A DNA stretch of 64,000 nucleotides from Bacteroidota bacterium (GCA_020161395.1 JAIUOE010000001.1:186001-250000), one strand, 5' to 3'. Numbered from the stretch's first letter, positions 7,700 through 17,362 are shown. The notes: generated by a model not told the origin, from the sequence alone. Numbers and translations: made by a program.

Positions 7700-9337
7700 A
7701 TGGACAGCAAAGAGATTTACGCAAAAATTACAGACCCGAAAAACATCGAGAGAGCTTTCGTTTATGCACGCAACGAAAGACAGAAGGATTTCTTCTTCGA
7801 CCCGACTGAAATCGATTGGGCTATAGCGAACAAGGAGGCTATTATCAGTTCGATTTTGGAAGACCTGAAAGACCCCAAAGCCTACTCCCAGAAAACTTCC
7901 TTTGCGTATTTTCCTCCAAAAACCAACATCTGCCACAGAAGAATGATCTTCATTCCTTTTAAAGACCTGGTCATCAGATACGCATTTGTTACTGTTCTTG
8001 CAGATCTTCTCGATTTTCAACTCGCCGAACACTGTTTCTCGAACCGCAGAGCCAAAGGAAAAGACGGGAAGGAAAATCTTCTGCAAAACTTCGCTGTCGA
8101 TTCCTGGCCCCGCTTCGTTGACTGGCAAAAAGAGATGTCGGCTAAACATAAATTTATGTTAAAAACTGATATTTCCTCTTTCTACGATTCCGTTTCACAC
8201 AAATATCTTGTAAAAAAGGTTGCCGATTCGATTGGCATCAAGACAAACTCGGGTGTTATAAAACTTTTCGAAAAGATACTGAAAGTCAATGTCGCCACAT
8301 ATGATCACAGACCGGATTCCCAGAGAAATCCCGAAACAATGCGACAAGGGCTCGTCATCGGTTGCGGTACCGACGGGTTTCTCGCGAACATCTACCTGAA
8401 AGAAGTGGATGAACTGATGGCGACAAAAAAGGTGGTTTTCGGCAGATATACCGATGACATGAAGATTTTTGCAAACGATAAAAAAGAACTTGATGATGCA
8501 ATCCTTCTTCTGCAAAAAGCTCTTCTCACTCTGGGACTCAATCTCAACTCAGGAAAGACAAAGCTGGCTTCAAGTGATAAAGAGAAAAATGAAATTTCTT
8601 CCAAATATGTGGACATCTACGACTACGCAGATGAAACAGACGAAGAACAAAATGACAGGTTCAGTGAATACCTCGATAATCATTTTTCAGATGTCAGGCA
8701 GTTTCAATCACTGAAAGAAATCGAAAATGACGGCGATGCCAAGGACTTCTGCAAATTTCTGTCAACTCAGTCGAATAAAAAGAAGAAAAAAGTCAAAATA
8801 ACAGGCAGAACTCTATGGCAGGTGGAGGCTTTGGGAAATATATTCATGAATTTTGCAGGCGCATCCAAACATGCGTCATGGCTGATCGTTCAATCCTCTT
8901 TCTTCGCAGGTGTGGATGAAAAAGTATCCAAACGGGCAGTCGAAATTCTTGCAGAGACACTTCTCAATCCAAAAATGAACTCCTACACCCGTTACAGAAT
9001 CCTCCATTACCTCACCAAATCTGAAAACAAAAACAACAACCACAAGCCATACATCTACAGTTTCCTCCCTCATGACCGCGACTGGTTTATCGATCTCTGC
9101 AAACAATTTCTTTCAGAACCCGCGATCGAATGTAATATTATCGCCATTCAAACATTAAAAACTCTCGGCTTTGGCAAAGATGAAATTTCACAGTTGGTCG
9201 GGAAGCATTGCATAAAACCGCTCGCTCAACCGATACAAAACGCTCTGCTACATATTTCCGAAAAAACGAAGGTTCCGGTTCCGGAAATTGTGGGTATTGA
9301 TGTAACTGAAATGGAGGACTTTTCGGGGTATTTTTGA
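7700..9337 (+). CDS. Stand-alone reverse transcriptase, possibly defence-associated
   Basis: 545 residues. Reverse transcriptase motifs: an RRMIFIPFKDLVIRYA segment near 80 (motif 1), CFSNRRAKGKD near 112 (motif 2), KTDISSFYDSV with D157 (motif 3), QGLVIGCGTDGFLANIYL near 216 (motif 4) and the catalytic Y250-T-D-D253 (motif 5). The C-terminal third (from about 370) is purely alpha-helical, with HEAT-like character. There is no maturase X domain, no HNH, and no intron boundary or retron RNA that I could see. This layout resembles the Unknown Group, Abi and DRT reverse transcriptases that protect against phage, but I cannot assign a named class. It ends inside the terminator hairpin at 9335. 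Confidence 0.8.
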   Translation: MDSKEIYAKITDPKNIERAFVYARNERQKDFFFDPTEIDWAIANKEAIISSILEDLKDPKAYSQKTSFAYFPPKTNICHRRMIFIPFKDLVIRYAFVTVLADLLDFQLAEHCFSNRRAKGKDGKENLLQNFAVDSWPRFVDWQKEMSAKHKFMLKTDISSFYDSVSHKYLVKKVADSIGIKTNSGVIKLFEKILKVNVATYDHRPDSQRNPETMRQGLVIGCGTDGFLANIYLKEVDELMATKKVVFGRYTDDMKIFANDKKELDDAILLLQKALLTLGLNLNSGKTKLASSDKEKNEISSKYVDIYDYADETDEEQNDRFSEYLDNHFSDVRQFQSLKEIENDGDAKDFCKFLSTQSNKKKKKVKITGRTLWQVEALGNIFMNFAGASKHASWLIVQSSFFAGVDEKVSKRAVEILAETLLNPKMNSYTRYRILHYLTKSENKNNNHKPYIYSFLPHDRDWFIDLCKQFLSEPAIECNIIAIQTLKTLGFGKDEISQLVGKHCIKPLAQPIQNALLHISEKTKVPVPEIVGIDVTEMEDFSGYF

Positions 9338-9362
9338 GGTACACCTTTGGAAGTGTACCTCA
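9335..9362. terminator. Bidirectional terminator between reverse transcriptase and glgP
   Basis: TGAGGTACAC pairs perfectly with GTGTACCTCA around an 8-base loop, flanked by T5 on the left and A5 on the right, so it can act on both strands. The stop codon of the upstream gene is the first part of the stem. Confidence 0.85.
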
Positions 9363-9386
9363 AAAATTATAATTAGACGGGTTGTA

Positions 9387-11858
9387 TCAATCCACCTTTA
9401 CGGTGACAGGTTTGATATTCCAGATGTTTTTGGCGTAATCTGAGATCGATCTGTCGCTGGAGAATTTTGCAATTCTCGCTGTGTTCAAGAGGGACATCTT
9501 TGTCCATCTTTCGCGGTCACGATACGCTTTTGCAACCTCTTCCTGAACTCTCACATAGTCTTCATAGTCGGCGAGCAACATATAATAGTCGCTTCCCAGA
9601 AGTGAATCGATAATCGGCTGGAATATTCCCGGTTCTGCGGGAGAGAAACTGTTTCCGGCTATCATATTGATTACACGGCGAAGTTCGGGATTTCGGTCGT
9701 AATAATCCATCGGATTGTAACCCTGTGCTCTGAGTGCCAGCACTTCGTCTGCAAGAAGACCGAAAATGAAAATGTTTTCATCTCCTACTTCTTCCCTTAT
9801 CTCAATGTTTGCACCGTCCATTGTACCAATTGTAAGAGCACCGTTCAATGCGAATTTCATGTTACCCGTTCCTGATGCCTCGAGACCTGCGGTTGAAATT
9901 TGTTCCGAGAGATCGGCAGCAGGAATAATCCGTTCAGCGAGTGAAACGCCGTAATTTGCAATAAACAAAACTTTCAACTTGTCACCCACAACAGGATCGT
10001 TATTTACAACATCACCCACAGCATGAATCAGCTTGATTATCAACTTTGCCATATGGTATGCGGGAGCAGCCTTGCCGGCAAAAATCACAGTTCTTGGAGT
10101 TGCCTCATACCTCGGATTCTCTTTGATACGGTTGTAGAGAGTAATTACATGGAGGACATTCAGCAACTGCCTCTTGTACTCGTGGAATCTTTTTATATGA
10201 ACATCAAAGATTGAATCGGTCGGAACTGAAATTCCGTATTCACTTTTGATAAATTTTGCAAGCAACTGTTTGTTGAACCACTTGATATGGCTCCAGTCGT
10301 TCAGGAATTCATGATCATCGGCAAATTTCTCGATCTCGGCAATTTTGTCGTTGTGGAGTATCCAGTCATCACTTATTCTGTCTGAAATCAGTGAAGAGAG
10401 GAGCGGATTTGCATGCCTGATCCATCTTCTGAAGGTGATACCGTTAGTTACATTTTTAAACTTGTCGGGGAAAATCCTGTGAAAATCGTTGAAAATCAGT
10501 TGTTTCAGGATGTTTGAGTGAAGTGCTGCCACACCATTCACCGAGTGACAGGAAACTATCGCAAGGTTTGCCATCCTGATCCGTTTCTCAGGTCCTTCCC
10601 TGATTATCGAAATTTTGCTTATCACTTCGTCAGGAACATTGAATTTTTCTCTCACATCGGTGAGGAAATTGTGGTTGATGTCGTAAACAATTTGAAGATG
10701 CCGTGGCAACAATTCCTCAAATATCGAGACAGACCATTCTTCGAGAGCTTCGGGAACGACAGTGTGGTTCGTGTAGGCGAATGTCCCCTGAGTGATCTTC
10801 CAGGCTTCATCCCATGACAAACCTTCTTCATCGATCAGAATTCGCATAAGTTCGGGAATCGCTATCACAGGGTGAGTGTCGTTCAACTGAATCGCTGTTT
10901 TCTCGGCAAATCTGTCAAAAGTACTATGGTTATACCTGTACTTCCTGATAATATCCTGAAGTGACGCGGAACTGAAGAAGTACTGCTGTCTTAGTCTGAG
11001 GAATTTTCCACCTGTGTAGCTGTCATTCGGATACAAAACTTTGGAGATGTTTTCGGAGATGTTCTTTCTTTCAACGGCTGCAACATAATTTCCATCGTTG
11101 AATTCTTTGAAACTGAACTCTTCGTTGGCTCTGGCAGCCCACAATCTGAGATTATTAACCGTGTCTGATTTGTAGCCCGGAACAGGTACATCATAGGCAG
11201 CGGCGAGTATTTCTTCAGTATCTATCCAGTTGTGTTTCATTTTCCCTTCCGGGGTTCTGACTGAAACCACCCTGCCGAAGTATTTGATCCTGAAAGTAAG
11301 CTCTCTCCTCGGAATCTCCCAGGGGCACCCGTATGCGAGCCAGTAGTCGGGCTGCTCCTGTTGCCTGCCATTCACAATTTCCTGCTTGAAAATACCAAAT
11401 TCATACCTGATACCATACCCAAATGCCGGAAGTTGAAGTGTCGCCATCGAATCGAGGAAACAGGCGGCAAGTCTTCCAAGGCCACCATTTCCCAAAGCCA
11501 TGTCGTGTTCAAGTTCCATGATATCTTCGAGAACATAATTGTCTTTGCGGAGTATTTGGCGGCACTCCTCGTAGTAGTCCATGTTGATGAGGGCATTTCC
11601 GAGGAGCCTTCCCATTAGAAATTCGAGAGAAAGGTAATATACTTTTTTCACATCCTGCGTGTTATATACATGCTGAGTGCGAAGCCAGTTTCTAACAAGC
11701 CTGTCACGAATCGAAAGCGACAGTGCATAATACATGTCGTTGTCGGTTACTGTCTGGCGTGTTTTAACCAGGATAAATTCGAGGTGCTCGGAAAACTGGT
11801 TTGAAAGGGTAAAACTTTCGGGCGACTCGCGGTCGGTAAAAAACAAAGAATTTTTCAT
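9387..11858 (-). CDS. glgP: Glycogen/alpha-glucan phosphorylase
   Basis: 823 residues, the usual length for the family. The PLP-binding EASGTGNMKFALNG motif is present with the Schiff-base lysine at K668, as are TIGTMDGANIEI, KRFHEYKRQLLN and the N-terminal LSLEFLMGRLLGNAL. It cleaves alpha-1,4-glucans with phosphate to glucose-1-phosphate in the cytoplasm. Upstream (on the minus strand) are rfbC, with a 2-base gap, and rfbA; glucose-1-phosphate is also the substrate of RfbA, which makes the grouping biochemically sensible. Terminator at 9335-9362. Confidence 0.97.
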   Translation of the reverse strand: MKNSLFFTDRESPESFTLSNQFSEHLEFILVKTRQTVTDNDMYYALSLSIRDRLVRNWLRTQHVYNTQDVKKVYYLSLEFLMGRLLGNALINMDYYEECRQILRKDNYVLEDIMELEHDMALGNGGLGRLAACFLDSMATLQLPAFGYGIRYEFGIFKQEIVNGRQQEQPDYWLAYGCPWEIPRRELTFRIKYFGRVVSVRTPEGKMKHNWIDTEEILAAAYDVPVPGYKSDTVNNLRLWAARANEEFSFKEFNDGNYVAAVERKNISENISKVLYPNDSYTGGKFLRLRQQYFFSSASLQDIIRKYRYNHSTFDRFAEKTAIQLNDTHPVIAIPELMRILIDEEGLSWDEAWKITQGTFAYTNHTVVPEALEEWSVSIFEELLPRHLQIVYDINHNFLTDVREKFNVPDEVISKISIIREGPEKRIRMANLAIVSCHSVNGVAALHSNILKQLIFNDFHRIFPDKFKNVTNGITFRRWIRHANPLLSSLISDRISDDWILHNDKIAEIEKFADDHEFLNDWSHIKWFNKQLLAKFIKSEYGISVPTDSIFDVHIKRFHEYKRQLLNVLHVITLYNRIKENPRYEATPRTVIFAGKAAPAYHMAKLIIKLIHAVGDVVNNDPVVGDKLKVLFIANYGVSLAERIIPAADLSEQISTAGLEASGTGNMKFALNGALTIGTMDGANIEIREEVGDENIFIFGLLADEVLALRAQGYNPMDYYDRNPELRRVINMIAGNSFSPAEPGIFQPIIDSLLGSDYYMLLADYEDYVRVQEEVAKAYRDRERWTKMSLLNTARIAKFSSDRSISDYAKNIWNIKPVTVKVD

Positions 11859-11860
11859 TT

Positions 11861-12421
11861 TTATAGTCTGGTGTTGTAAACAAATTGAGTATCAAGCTGC
11901 CCGAGGGGGACGCCCTGGACATCCTTCGGAGAAACTATCCCGGTCTCCACCTTCCAATCGATCCCAAGTTGTGGATCATTGTAGAGAAGGGTTCGCTCCG
12001 AGTCTTTATTATAAAATCCTGTACACTTGTAGTGAAAAATTGCTATGTCAGAGAGTACAGAAAATCCATGGGCAAAACCAGGCGGAATCCAGATCTGATG
12101 ATGATTTTCTTCCGAGAGGAGTGTCGAGTAATGCTTTCCAAAAGTCTGTGATCCTCTCCTGATATCCACCACCACATCGAGAACTGTACCGGAAATTACC
12201 TGGCACAATTTTCCCTGTTGAAACGGCGGTTGCTGAAAATGCAGACCGCGTATGGTTCCTTTTGAAGATTTTGAAAGGTTATCCTGAACAAATTCCATCG
12301 AAATTCCGGCTTCCGCCAGTTTTTCTTTGTGGAAACACTCAAAGAAAAAACCTCTGTGATCTTCAAAAACCACCGGTTTTAATAAAAGTATGCCATCAAG
12401 GTGGCTTTCTATAGCGTTCAA
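11861..12421 (-). CDS. rfbC: dTDP-4-dehydrorhamnose 3,5-epimerase
   Basis: 186 residues of the RmlC cupin family. RGLHFQ carries the catalytic histidine, VVVDIRRGSQTFG is the central strand with the conserved aspartate, and IPPGFAHGF is the second signature. It converts dTDP-4-keto-6-deoxyglucose to the L-rhamnose precursor in cell-surface polysaccharide synthesis. It follows rfbA with a 21-base gap and ends 2 bases before glgP. RfbB and RfbD, the other two pathway enzymes, are absent from the window. Confidence 0.95.
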   Translation of the reverse strand: MNAIESHLDGILLLKPVVFEDHRGFFFECFHKEKLAEAGISMEFVQDNLSKSSKGTIRGLHFQQPPFQQGKLCQVISGTVLDVVVDIRRGSQTFGKHYSTLLSEENHHQIWIPPGFAHGFSVLSDIAIFHYKCTGFYNKDSERTLLYNDPQLGIDWKVETGIVSPKDVQGVPLGQLDTQFVYNTRL

Positions 12422-12442
12422 TTTCTCCTCAGTTCAAATCTA

Positions 12443-13321
12443 TTATCTGTTTTCTTCATATTCCTGCAATACCCGTTCGAGATACGACCGGTACATGCTC
12501 TGCGGAATGGAGTTTATGAGCGATTTAAAGCCCTCCACATCCACAAAACCTTTGCTGAACGCTATCTCTTCGAGGCATGCAACTTTAAGACCCTGTCTCT
12601 CTTCTATTACACCAAAGAAATTGGATGCCTGAAGCAGTGCCTGAGGTGTCCCGGTATCGAGCCACGCCACACCTCTGCCGACTATCTCGACTCTGAGGTT
12701 CTCCTGCTGCAGATAAACATTGTTTACATCAGTTATCTCGAGTTCCCCTCGGGCTGACGGTTTCAAATTTTTCGATATTTCCACCACACTGTTGTCGTAA
12801 ATGTAAAGTCCGGGAACTGCATAATTCGATTTCGGTACTTTCGGTTTTTCTTCAATGCTCAAAACCTTACCCGAACGGTCAAAATTTACAATTCCGTATC
12901 TTTCAGGATCGGTCACGCGGTATCCGAAGATTTTTGCACCCGTTTTGTGTTCCGCTACGGCATCGTAGAAGAATTCAAGGTCACCGAAAAAGATGTTATC
13001 ACCGAGTATGAGGGTCACATTGTCATCACCGATAAAATCCGCCCCGAGGATAAAGGATTCGGCTATACCCCTCGGGGCATCCTGCAGTTTGTATGATATA
13101 TTCATGCCAAGATGACTGCCGTCGTCAAACAATTTCTGATAGAGAGGAATTGTCTCTTCGTTCGAAATTATCAGCACATCCTTTATTCCGGCGAGCATAA
13201 GAACCGAAAGAGGATAATAAATCAGCGGCTTGTCATAGATAACCGCAAGCTGTTTACTGTAAACTTTTGTTATTGGGTAGAGCCTTGATCCGGAACCTCC
13301 GGCAAGAATTATACCTTTCAT
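12443..13321 (-). CDS. rfbA: Glucose-1-phosphate thymidylyltransferase
   Basis: 292 residues, typical of RmlA. The N-terminal nucleotide-binding loop GGSGSRLYPIT, KQLAVIYDKPLIYYPL, the GDNIFFG metal site and GVAWLDTGT are all clear. It makes dTDP-glucose from dTTP and glucose-1-phosphate, the first step of dTDP-rhamnose synthesis. It heads the rfbA-rfbC-glgP cluster. One variation: the usual LLPVYDKP segment reads LAVIYDKP, with a glutamine before it, as in most members. Confidence 0.95.
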   Translation of the reverse strand: MKGIILAGGSGSRLYPITKVYSKQLAVIYDKPLIYYPLSVLMLAGIKDVLIISNEETIPLYQKLFDDGSHLGMNISYKLQDAPRGIAESFILGADFIGDDNVTLILGDNIFFGDLEFFYDAVAEHKTGAKIFGYRVTDPERYGIVNFDRSGKVLSIEEKPKVPKSNYAVPGLYIYDNSVVEISKNLKPSARGELEITDVNNVYLQQENLRVEIVGRGVAWLDTGTPQALLQASNFFGVIEERQGLKVACLEEIAFSKGFVDVEGFKSLINSIPQSMYRSYLERVLQEYEENR

Positions 13322-13452
13322 AGACTTCCTGTTTTAAAAATTAGAATAAATCGAAAAATAAATTTAACAGATTTTTGATTTTACCGGAAATAAATTAGTA
13401 TAAAAATGGTTCTCCGGTTTTTGAGAGGAGGAATTTGGGGGGAGTTAAATTT

Positions 13453-13484
13453 AAAACCGCAGAGGCCTCAAAGACCGCAAAGGG
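13453..13484. repeat. GCAAAG-type intergenic repeat (short copy)
   Basis: A tract with AACCGCAGAGGCCTC followed by AAAGACCGCAAAGG. It belongs to the same family as the tracts at 23606-23748, 24054-24122, 26931-27083 and 55659-55682. It lies in a 277-base gap between rfbA and the DUF1016 gene that otherwise holds nothing I recognise. Confidence 0.6.
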
Positions 13485-13598
13485 GTCATGGGAAAAGGAA
13501 TATTAGCTTCTACAGTAGTGGATTGGTTTTTTCAAGAAGAGGTTAATAAACCGGCTCCATCCTTCATTATTTTGAACCTTTTCACTTGACAAAATCAA

Positions 13599-14654
13599 TT
13601 AATCAGAACCACTCTCGTTAAATAGAAATCGTACCTGTTCAAGTTTTCGACTTATTGTCTCAGAATCAGGCAAATATTTTACGAAATCAGCAGGAAGATT
13701 CGTTCCAGTGGTATATGTAGATACTCCGATAGGATGATTGGAACTGCTTAATGAATACTCAACTACAGTTTTATCTTTGTTTTTACAAATAATAATCCCT
13801 ATTGCATCATTCTCACCTTCTTCCTTCAGGTGTCGATTTAATGCCGTCAGATAAAATTCCATTTTACCTTTATACTCCGGCAGGAAATCTCCAACTTTTA
13901 GTTCTATGGCAATTAAAGATTTTAATTTCCTGTGATACAACAACAGGTCAATATAATATTCATTCTCCCCGACCGTTAACTTGTATTGACTTCCAACAAA
14001 TGTAAACCAATGACCCATCTCCTCCAAAAACTGACGAATATTTGCCAGAAGTGCATTTTCCAACTCATATTCGCTATGTGCCTCTGATAATTCGAGGAAG
14101 TCGAAGGTATAGTTGTCTTTAATTGCCAACAAAGCCTGATTCCTGTAGTCAACTGCGATTGTTTTATCAAAATTGGTTTGGTTCAACAAATACTTTTCAA
14201 ACGATTTGTTGTCTATTTGATGAACAAGAACATTTTTTGACCACCCGAATTTTTTGGTGTGAAGAAGATAAAATTCTCTTTCAGAATCTTCCTTACACTT
14301 GGAAAAAATAATCATATTGTGCGACCAGCCAATTTCTCCAACCAGTGGTTGGAGATTTGGTTTATCTTTGTACTCAAGATAAAATTGTCGCATATACCAT
14401 AAATTCGATGCTGAAAAACCCTGAACACCCAGGTTGGATGCCTTCAGATCAGAACTCAATTTTTCAACGATCGACTTCCCCCATCCTTCATCCAGTTGCT
14501 TCTTAACAATGATTTTGCCCAAGTCCCAATATAGAGAGATCAGCTCATGATTTACAGTTTTTAAGGCCTTATATTTTGCCTCATTAATCCGCTCCTTAAT
14601 TAAAGAAAGCAACTGTTCGTATTTTAAATTTTCGTCAAAGTCATTCATCGTCAT
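13599..14654 (-). CDS. YhcG/DUF1016 family PD-(D/E)XK nuclease
   Basis: 351 residues. The N-terminal half matches the YhcG N domain (HELISLYWDLGKIIV, GWGKSIVEKLSSDL, FSASNLWYMRQFY). The C-terminal half carries the PD-(D/E)XK nuclease core EYYIDLLLYHRKLKSLIAIE followed by LKVGDF, with D and ExK-type catalytic residues. Members occur as single genes or beside restriction systems and are regarded as predicted nucleases with a possible defence role; the target is not known. It is isolated, with no partner methyltransferase, and reads as more A/T-rich than the rfb genes beside it, which is consistent with horizontal acquisition. An alternative start lies two codons in. Confidence 0.88.
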   Translation of the reverse strand: MTMNDFDENLKYEQLLSLIKERINEAKYKALKTVNHELISLYWDLGKIIVKKQLDEGWGKSIVEKLSSDLKASNLGVQGFSASNLWYMRQFYLEYKDKPNLQPLVGEIGWSHNMIIFSKCKEDSEREFYLLHTKKFGWSKNVLVHQIDNKSFEKYLLNQTNFDKTIAVDYRNQALLAIKDNYTFDFLELSEAHSEYELENALLANIRQFLEEMGHWFTFVGSQYKLTVGENEYYIDLLLYHRKLKSLIAIELKVGDFLPEYKGKMEFYLTALNRHLKEEGENDAIGIIICKNKDKTVVEYSLSSSNHPIGVSTYTTGTNLPADFVKYLPDSETISRKLEQVRFLFNESGSD

Positions 14655-14803
14655 GTTGAAATCTTAATAATTTTAACCAAAATGTTAGATTAAATTGCAA
14701 AAGCGAAAATAACTAATAACACCCGAATTTGTATTCTCTTAAAAAGATTGCATCCGGTACAACCTTTAAAAATTCAAATGGCTTTGAGCCCAGGCGGGTT
14801 CAA

Positions 14804-14838
14804 CAAAAAAAAAGGCTGCCCCTCTTCGGAACAGCCTT
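14804..14838 (-). terminator. Terminator of the ferritin gene
   Basis: On the minus strand AAGGCTGTTCC pairs with GGGGCAGCCTT (two G-U pairs) and is followed by a run of T. It lies downstream of the ferritin gene. Confidence 0.85.
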
Positions 14839-14866
14839 AAATTCAAAGTTTAAGCCTTCAAACAAT

Positions 14867-14900
14867 CAGCTCATAGCTCATACTTCATAGCTAACAGCTA
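14867..14900. repeat. CTATGA-type repeat abutting the ferritin stop codon
   Basis: Tract built of CATAGCTCATACTTCATAG-type units, the reverse orientation of the repeats at 20975 and 63434. It runs up to and includes the ferritin stop codon. Confidence 0.55.
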
Positions 14901-15392
14901 TTTAGCAGCTCTTTTTCCCATGTCTCTGTCGAAAAGATAGAGGGAATTTTTCGATTCGCCGATCATTTCGAGTTTGGTTACAACTGCGAGAGCTGATTCC
15001 TCTTCTTCGATCTGCTCTTCAACAAACCAGTTGAGGAAGGTGTTGGTCGAGTAATCCTTTAGCTCATGAGCGAGTTCAACAAGTGAGAAGATGCTTTTTG
15101 AGATATACTGTTCGTGTTCGAAAGCAGCTTTTAATCCGTCAAGTGCACCATTCCACTCGCTTTGTGGTTTTGCGATCGCTTCAAGGGTCACTTTACCGCC
15201 ACGGGTGTGTACATGATCAAAGATCTTCATTGCGTGAGCATATTCCTCACTCGCCTGTACTTTGAAGTAGGCTGCAAATCCTGAAAGATTTATCGACTCA
15301 TAGTAAGTGGCAAGGCTTAAATATAAATATGATGAGAACATCTCTTTATTGATCTGTTCATTTAATACTTTTTCCATTTTTTCGCTTAACAC
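14898..15392 (-). CDS. ftnA: Ferritin (non-haem iron storage)
   Basis: 164 residues if the GTG at 15392 is used. This start is preferred because a GAGG site lies six bases before it and ferritins begin with an LSEKM-like segment; a longer ATG start at 15425 would add 11 lysine/asparagine-rich residues. Ferroxidase ligands are visible: E in NEQINKEMFSSYLY, the EExAHA motif (SEEYAHAMKI) and the downstream EEQIEEEE segment. It oxidises Fe(II) and stores iron in a 24-mer shell in the cytoplasm. It is a single-gene transcript with its own terminator. Confidence 0.95.
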   Translation of the reverse strand: MLSEKMEKVLNEQINKEMFSSYLYLSLATYYESINLSGFAAYFKVQASEEYAHAMKIFDHVHTRGGKVTLEAIAKPQSEWNGALDGLKAAFEHEQYISKSIFSLVELAHELKDYSTNTFLNWFVEEQIEEEESALAVVTKLEMIGESKNSLYLFDRDMGKRAAK

Positions 15393-15463
15393 GGTTGCCT
15401 CATTTTTTTTGTTATTAAAATTCAAAAAATTGTTTTTTTATATATCAATATAGTAACAAAGAA

Positions 15464-17362
15464 TTATTGTTTTGTGTTCAACTCAAAAGATTCAATTTCT
15501 TCAAGGGTGTCGGGATTTATGGTTTCAACTGTAACCCTGTCACCATCCACGGTGATGAACACGAGAGCATTCCGTGTAGTGAACGACTTGCAATACTCAC
15601 TCCAGGGGAGTTTTTCCTTCGCATAGTAGGGTGCACCGGCAGCTCCGTTGTTGATCTGAAAGATTGTCCTGCTCAGCTTCACTTTTTTCTTCTCCCAGTT
15701 TTCAGGATACATCTTCATTTCAGGGTTTATAACAAGGTGGTTATAGTTGTGCTCGTCACCTGTGAAAACAGCTCTGGTTTTCTTCGACTGATTAACCATC
15801 AGATCGAGGAACAAGTCGCGTCTCTCGATAATGCCCGTCTCCACCTCCTTGCCGGCAATTCTCGCTCTCACGGAATTGTTGCCCGAGTACCACATATCAT
15901 CGCCGGAATGCCCGCCATTCGGAAACAATGGAGTGTGAACCGATACAAAAATGTGCTTAATTCTATTGTCGGCTTCATATTCGAGCAATTTCTTCGCAAA
16001 CCAGTTGTACTGATTCTCCATTATATACGCATGCGGATTTCCCGAAAGCCCCGGATTAGCCTTAACATCGGGAGAAAACCAGTAATTCGAGTTCATCACA
16101 ATCATCGCACTGTTTCCAAAAGTGTAGCTGTATGCTGTTTCACTGTATGATGGAAAGTCGGTGGTTGAAGGGTTCGGATCATATTTCGATCCGTCCTCTG
16201 AGAGCAGTTCCTCGTTAAGAGGATTCACCAGCTCATCAGCAAATACAGTCTCTGCCGAGAGTGAGTCGAAGGGGAAACGGTCAACCCGCAGATACCGGGC
16301 GGCTTTAGATTCATCAATAAATCTGATGTGCTGCCCCTCGTGGTTACCCATCGTTGTGTAAATCGGGAAGTATGCTGCGAATGGTTGTACCGCATTTTTC
16401 CAGTTTCTGAACTGCAGTCTCTGCTCCTCCGGGTTGTATGAGTAACCGTTGATCAGGTCACCCGTGAACTGCATGAAATCCACGCCTTTTTGTGCAGCGA
16501 GAGCCATTATTTTCCGCATGATGTAAACATTTGAGCCAAAAAGACTCCTCTCACCACCCCCTTGGGATGCCCTCGAATCGCTTGCATACGCGAATGTAAA
16601 TTTGGAATTGTCGCCCTTTTTAGGGGCAGTTTTAAACTTTTGCTCGAATACTGTGTTTCCGGCTCTTACAGTATAGATATATTCAGTGGAAGGCTGAAGT
16701 TCCGTCACCAAAAGTTCATGTTTTCTGCCGGACTCAAGCTCATATTCCCTCTTCCCTACCGTAACTGAGGGCTCGCAAACAAAATTCGTTCTTAATGAAA
16801 TGATGGCAGAGTTTTCGGTCACGACATTCACAAAAGGACCGTCCACTATCGTGTTTGAGACCATAAAAGGTTCGCCTGCGACAAACTCCACCCTCCCGTC
16901 ATACAACATTGCACCCGACGAACCGGTGATACGGTATCCGAGCAAACCATATCCTTTAGCCTGCCACTCGATCATGTCGTATGTGCCCGAGAGAGTCCCC
17001 TTGATATCAACGGAGCAGACTCCTTTTTCTATCGCCACACTTTTGTTAAACCAGACAGGGAGCGGATACTTCCCGTCACCCACGGGAATCAAACCGTAGT
17101 AAAGTGTCCCTTTTAGAAGTGTATCTCCAAAATTGAAGGAAAGTCCCTTTGCATCGCCCGAAATGCCAGAGATGAATTTCTCCACATCATAACGCGGATT
17201 GCCGGCTTTTTCGTATAACTTTCTTCCATCTTCCTCGAAATAATAGAGTTTTTTGCCGGTGTCATATTTGATATTTGAATACGAGGCAGGCACTTCCTGA
17301 CTGAACCCGATTGAAGAGAAAAGAGTAAAAAGAACTGCTGTTGAAAAAAGAAATTTGTGCAA
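15464..17362 (-). CDS. Secreted metallophosphoesterase with purple-acid-phosphatase-like N domain
   Basis: 632 residues with a signal peptide (about 21 residues, ending FSQEV). A fibronectin-like domain of the purple acid phosphatase type occupies roughly residues 170-250 (ELQPSTEYIYTVRAG). The metallophosphoesterase core follows, with its metal ligands in order: YASDSRA, TGDLING, MGNHEG, VSVHTPLF and TGDEHNYNH. It probably removes phosphate from organic esters in the periplasm or outside the cell. No T9SS tail or lipobox is present. It is divergent from the asparagine-synthase-like gene, with 94 bases between them. Confidence 0.88.
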   Translation of the reverse strand: MHKFLFSTAVLFTLFSSIGFSQEVPASYSNIKYDTGKKLYYFEEDGRKLYEKAGNPRYDVEKFISGISGDAKGLSFNFGDTLLKGTLYYGLIPVGDGKYPLPVWFNKSVAIEKGVCSVDIKGTLSGTYDMIEWQAKGYGLLGYRITGSSGAMLYDGRVEFVAGEPFMVSNTIVDGPFVNVVTENSAIISLRTNFVCEPSVTVGKREYELESGRKHELLVTELQPSTEYIYTVRAGNTVFEQKFKTAPKKGDNSKFTFAYASDSRASQGGGERSLFGSNVYIMRKIMALAAQKGVDFMQFTGDLINGYSYNPEEQRLQFRNWKNAVQPFAAYFPIYTTMGNHEGQHIRFIDESKAARYLRVDRFPFDSLSAETVFADELVNPLNEELLSEDGSKYDPNPSTTDFPSYSETAYSYTFGNSAMIVMNSNYWFSPDVKANPGLSGNPHAYIMENQYNWFAKKLLEYEADNRIKHIFVSVHTPLFPNGGHSGDDMWYSGNNSVRARIAGKEVETGIIERRDLFLDLMVNQSKKTRAVFTGDEHNYNHLVINPEMKMYPENWEKKKVKLSRTIFQINNGAAGAPYYAKEKLPWSEYCKSFTTRNALVFITVDGDRVTVETINPDTLEEIESFELNTKQ

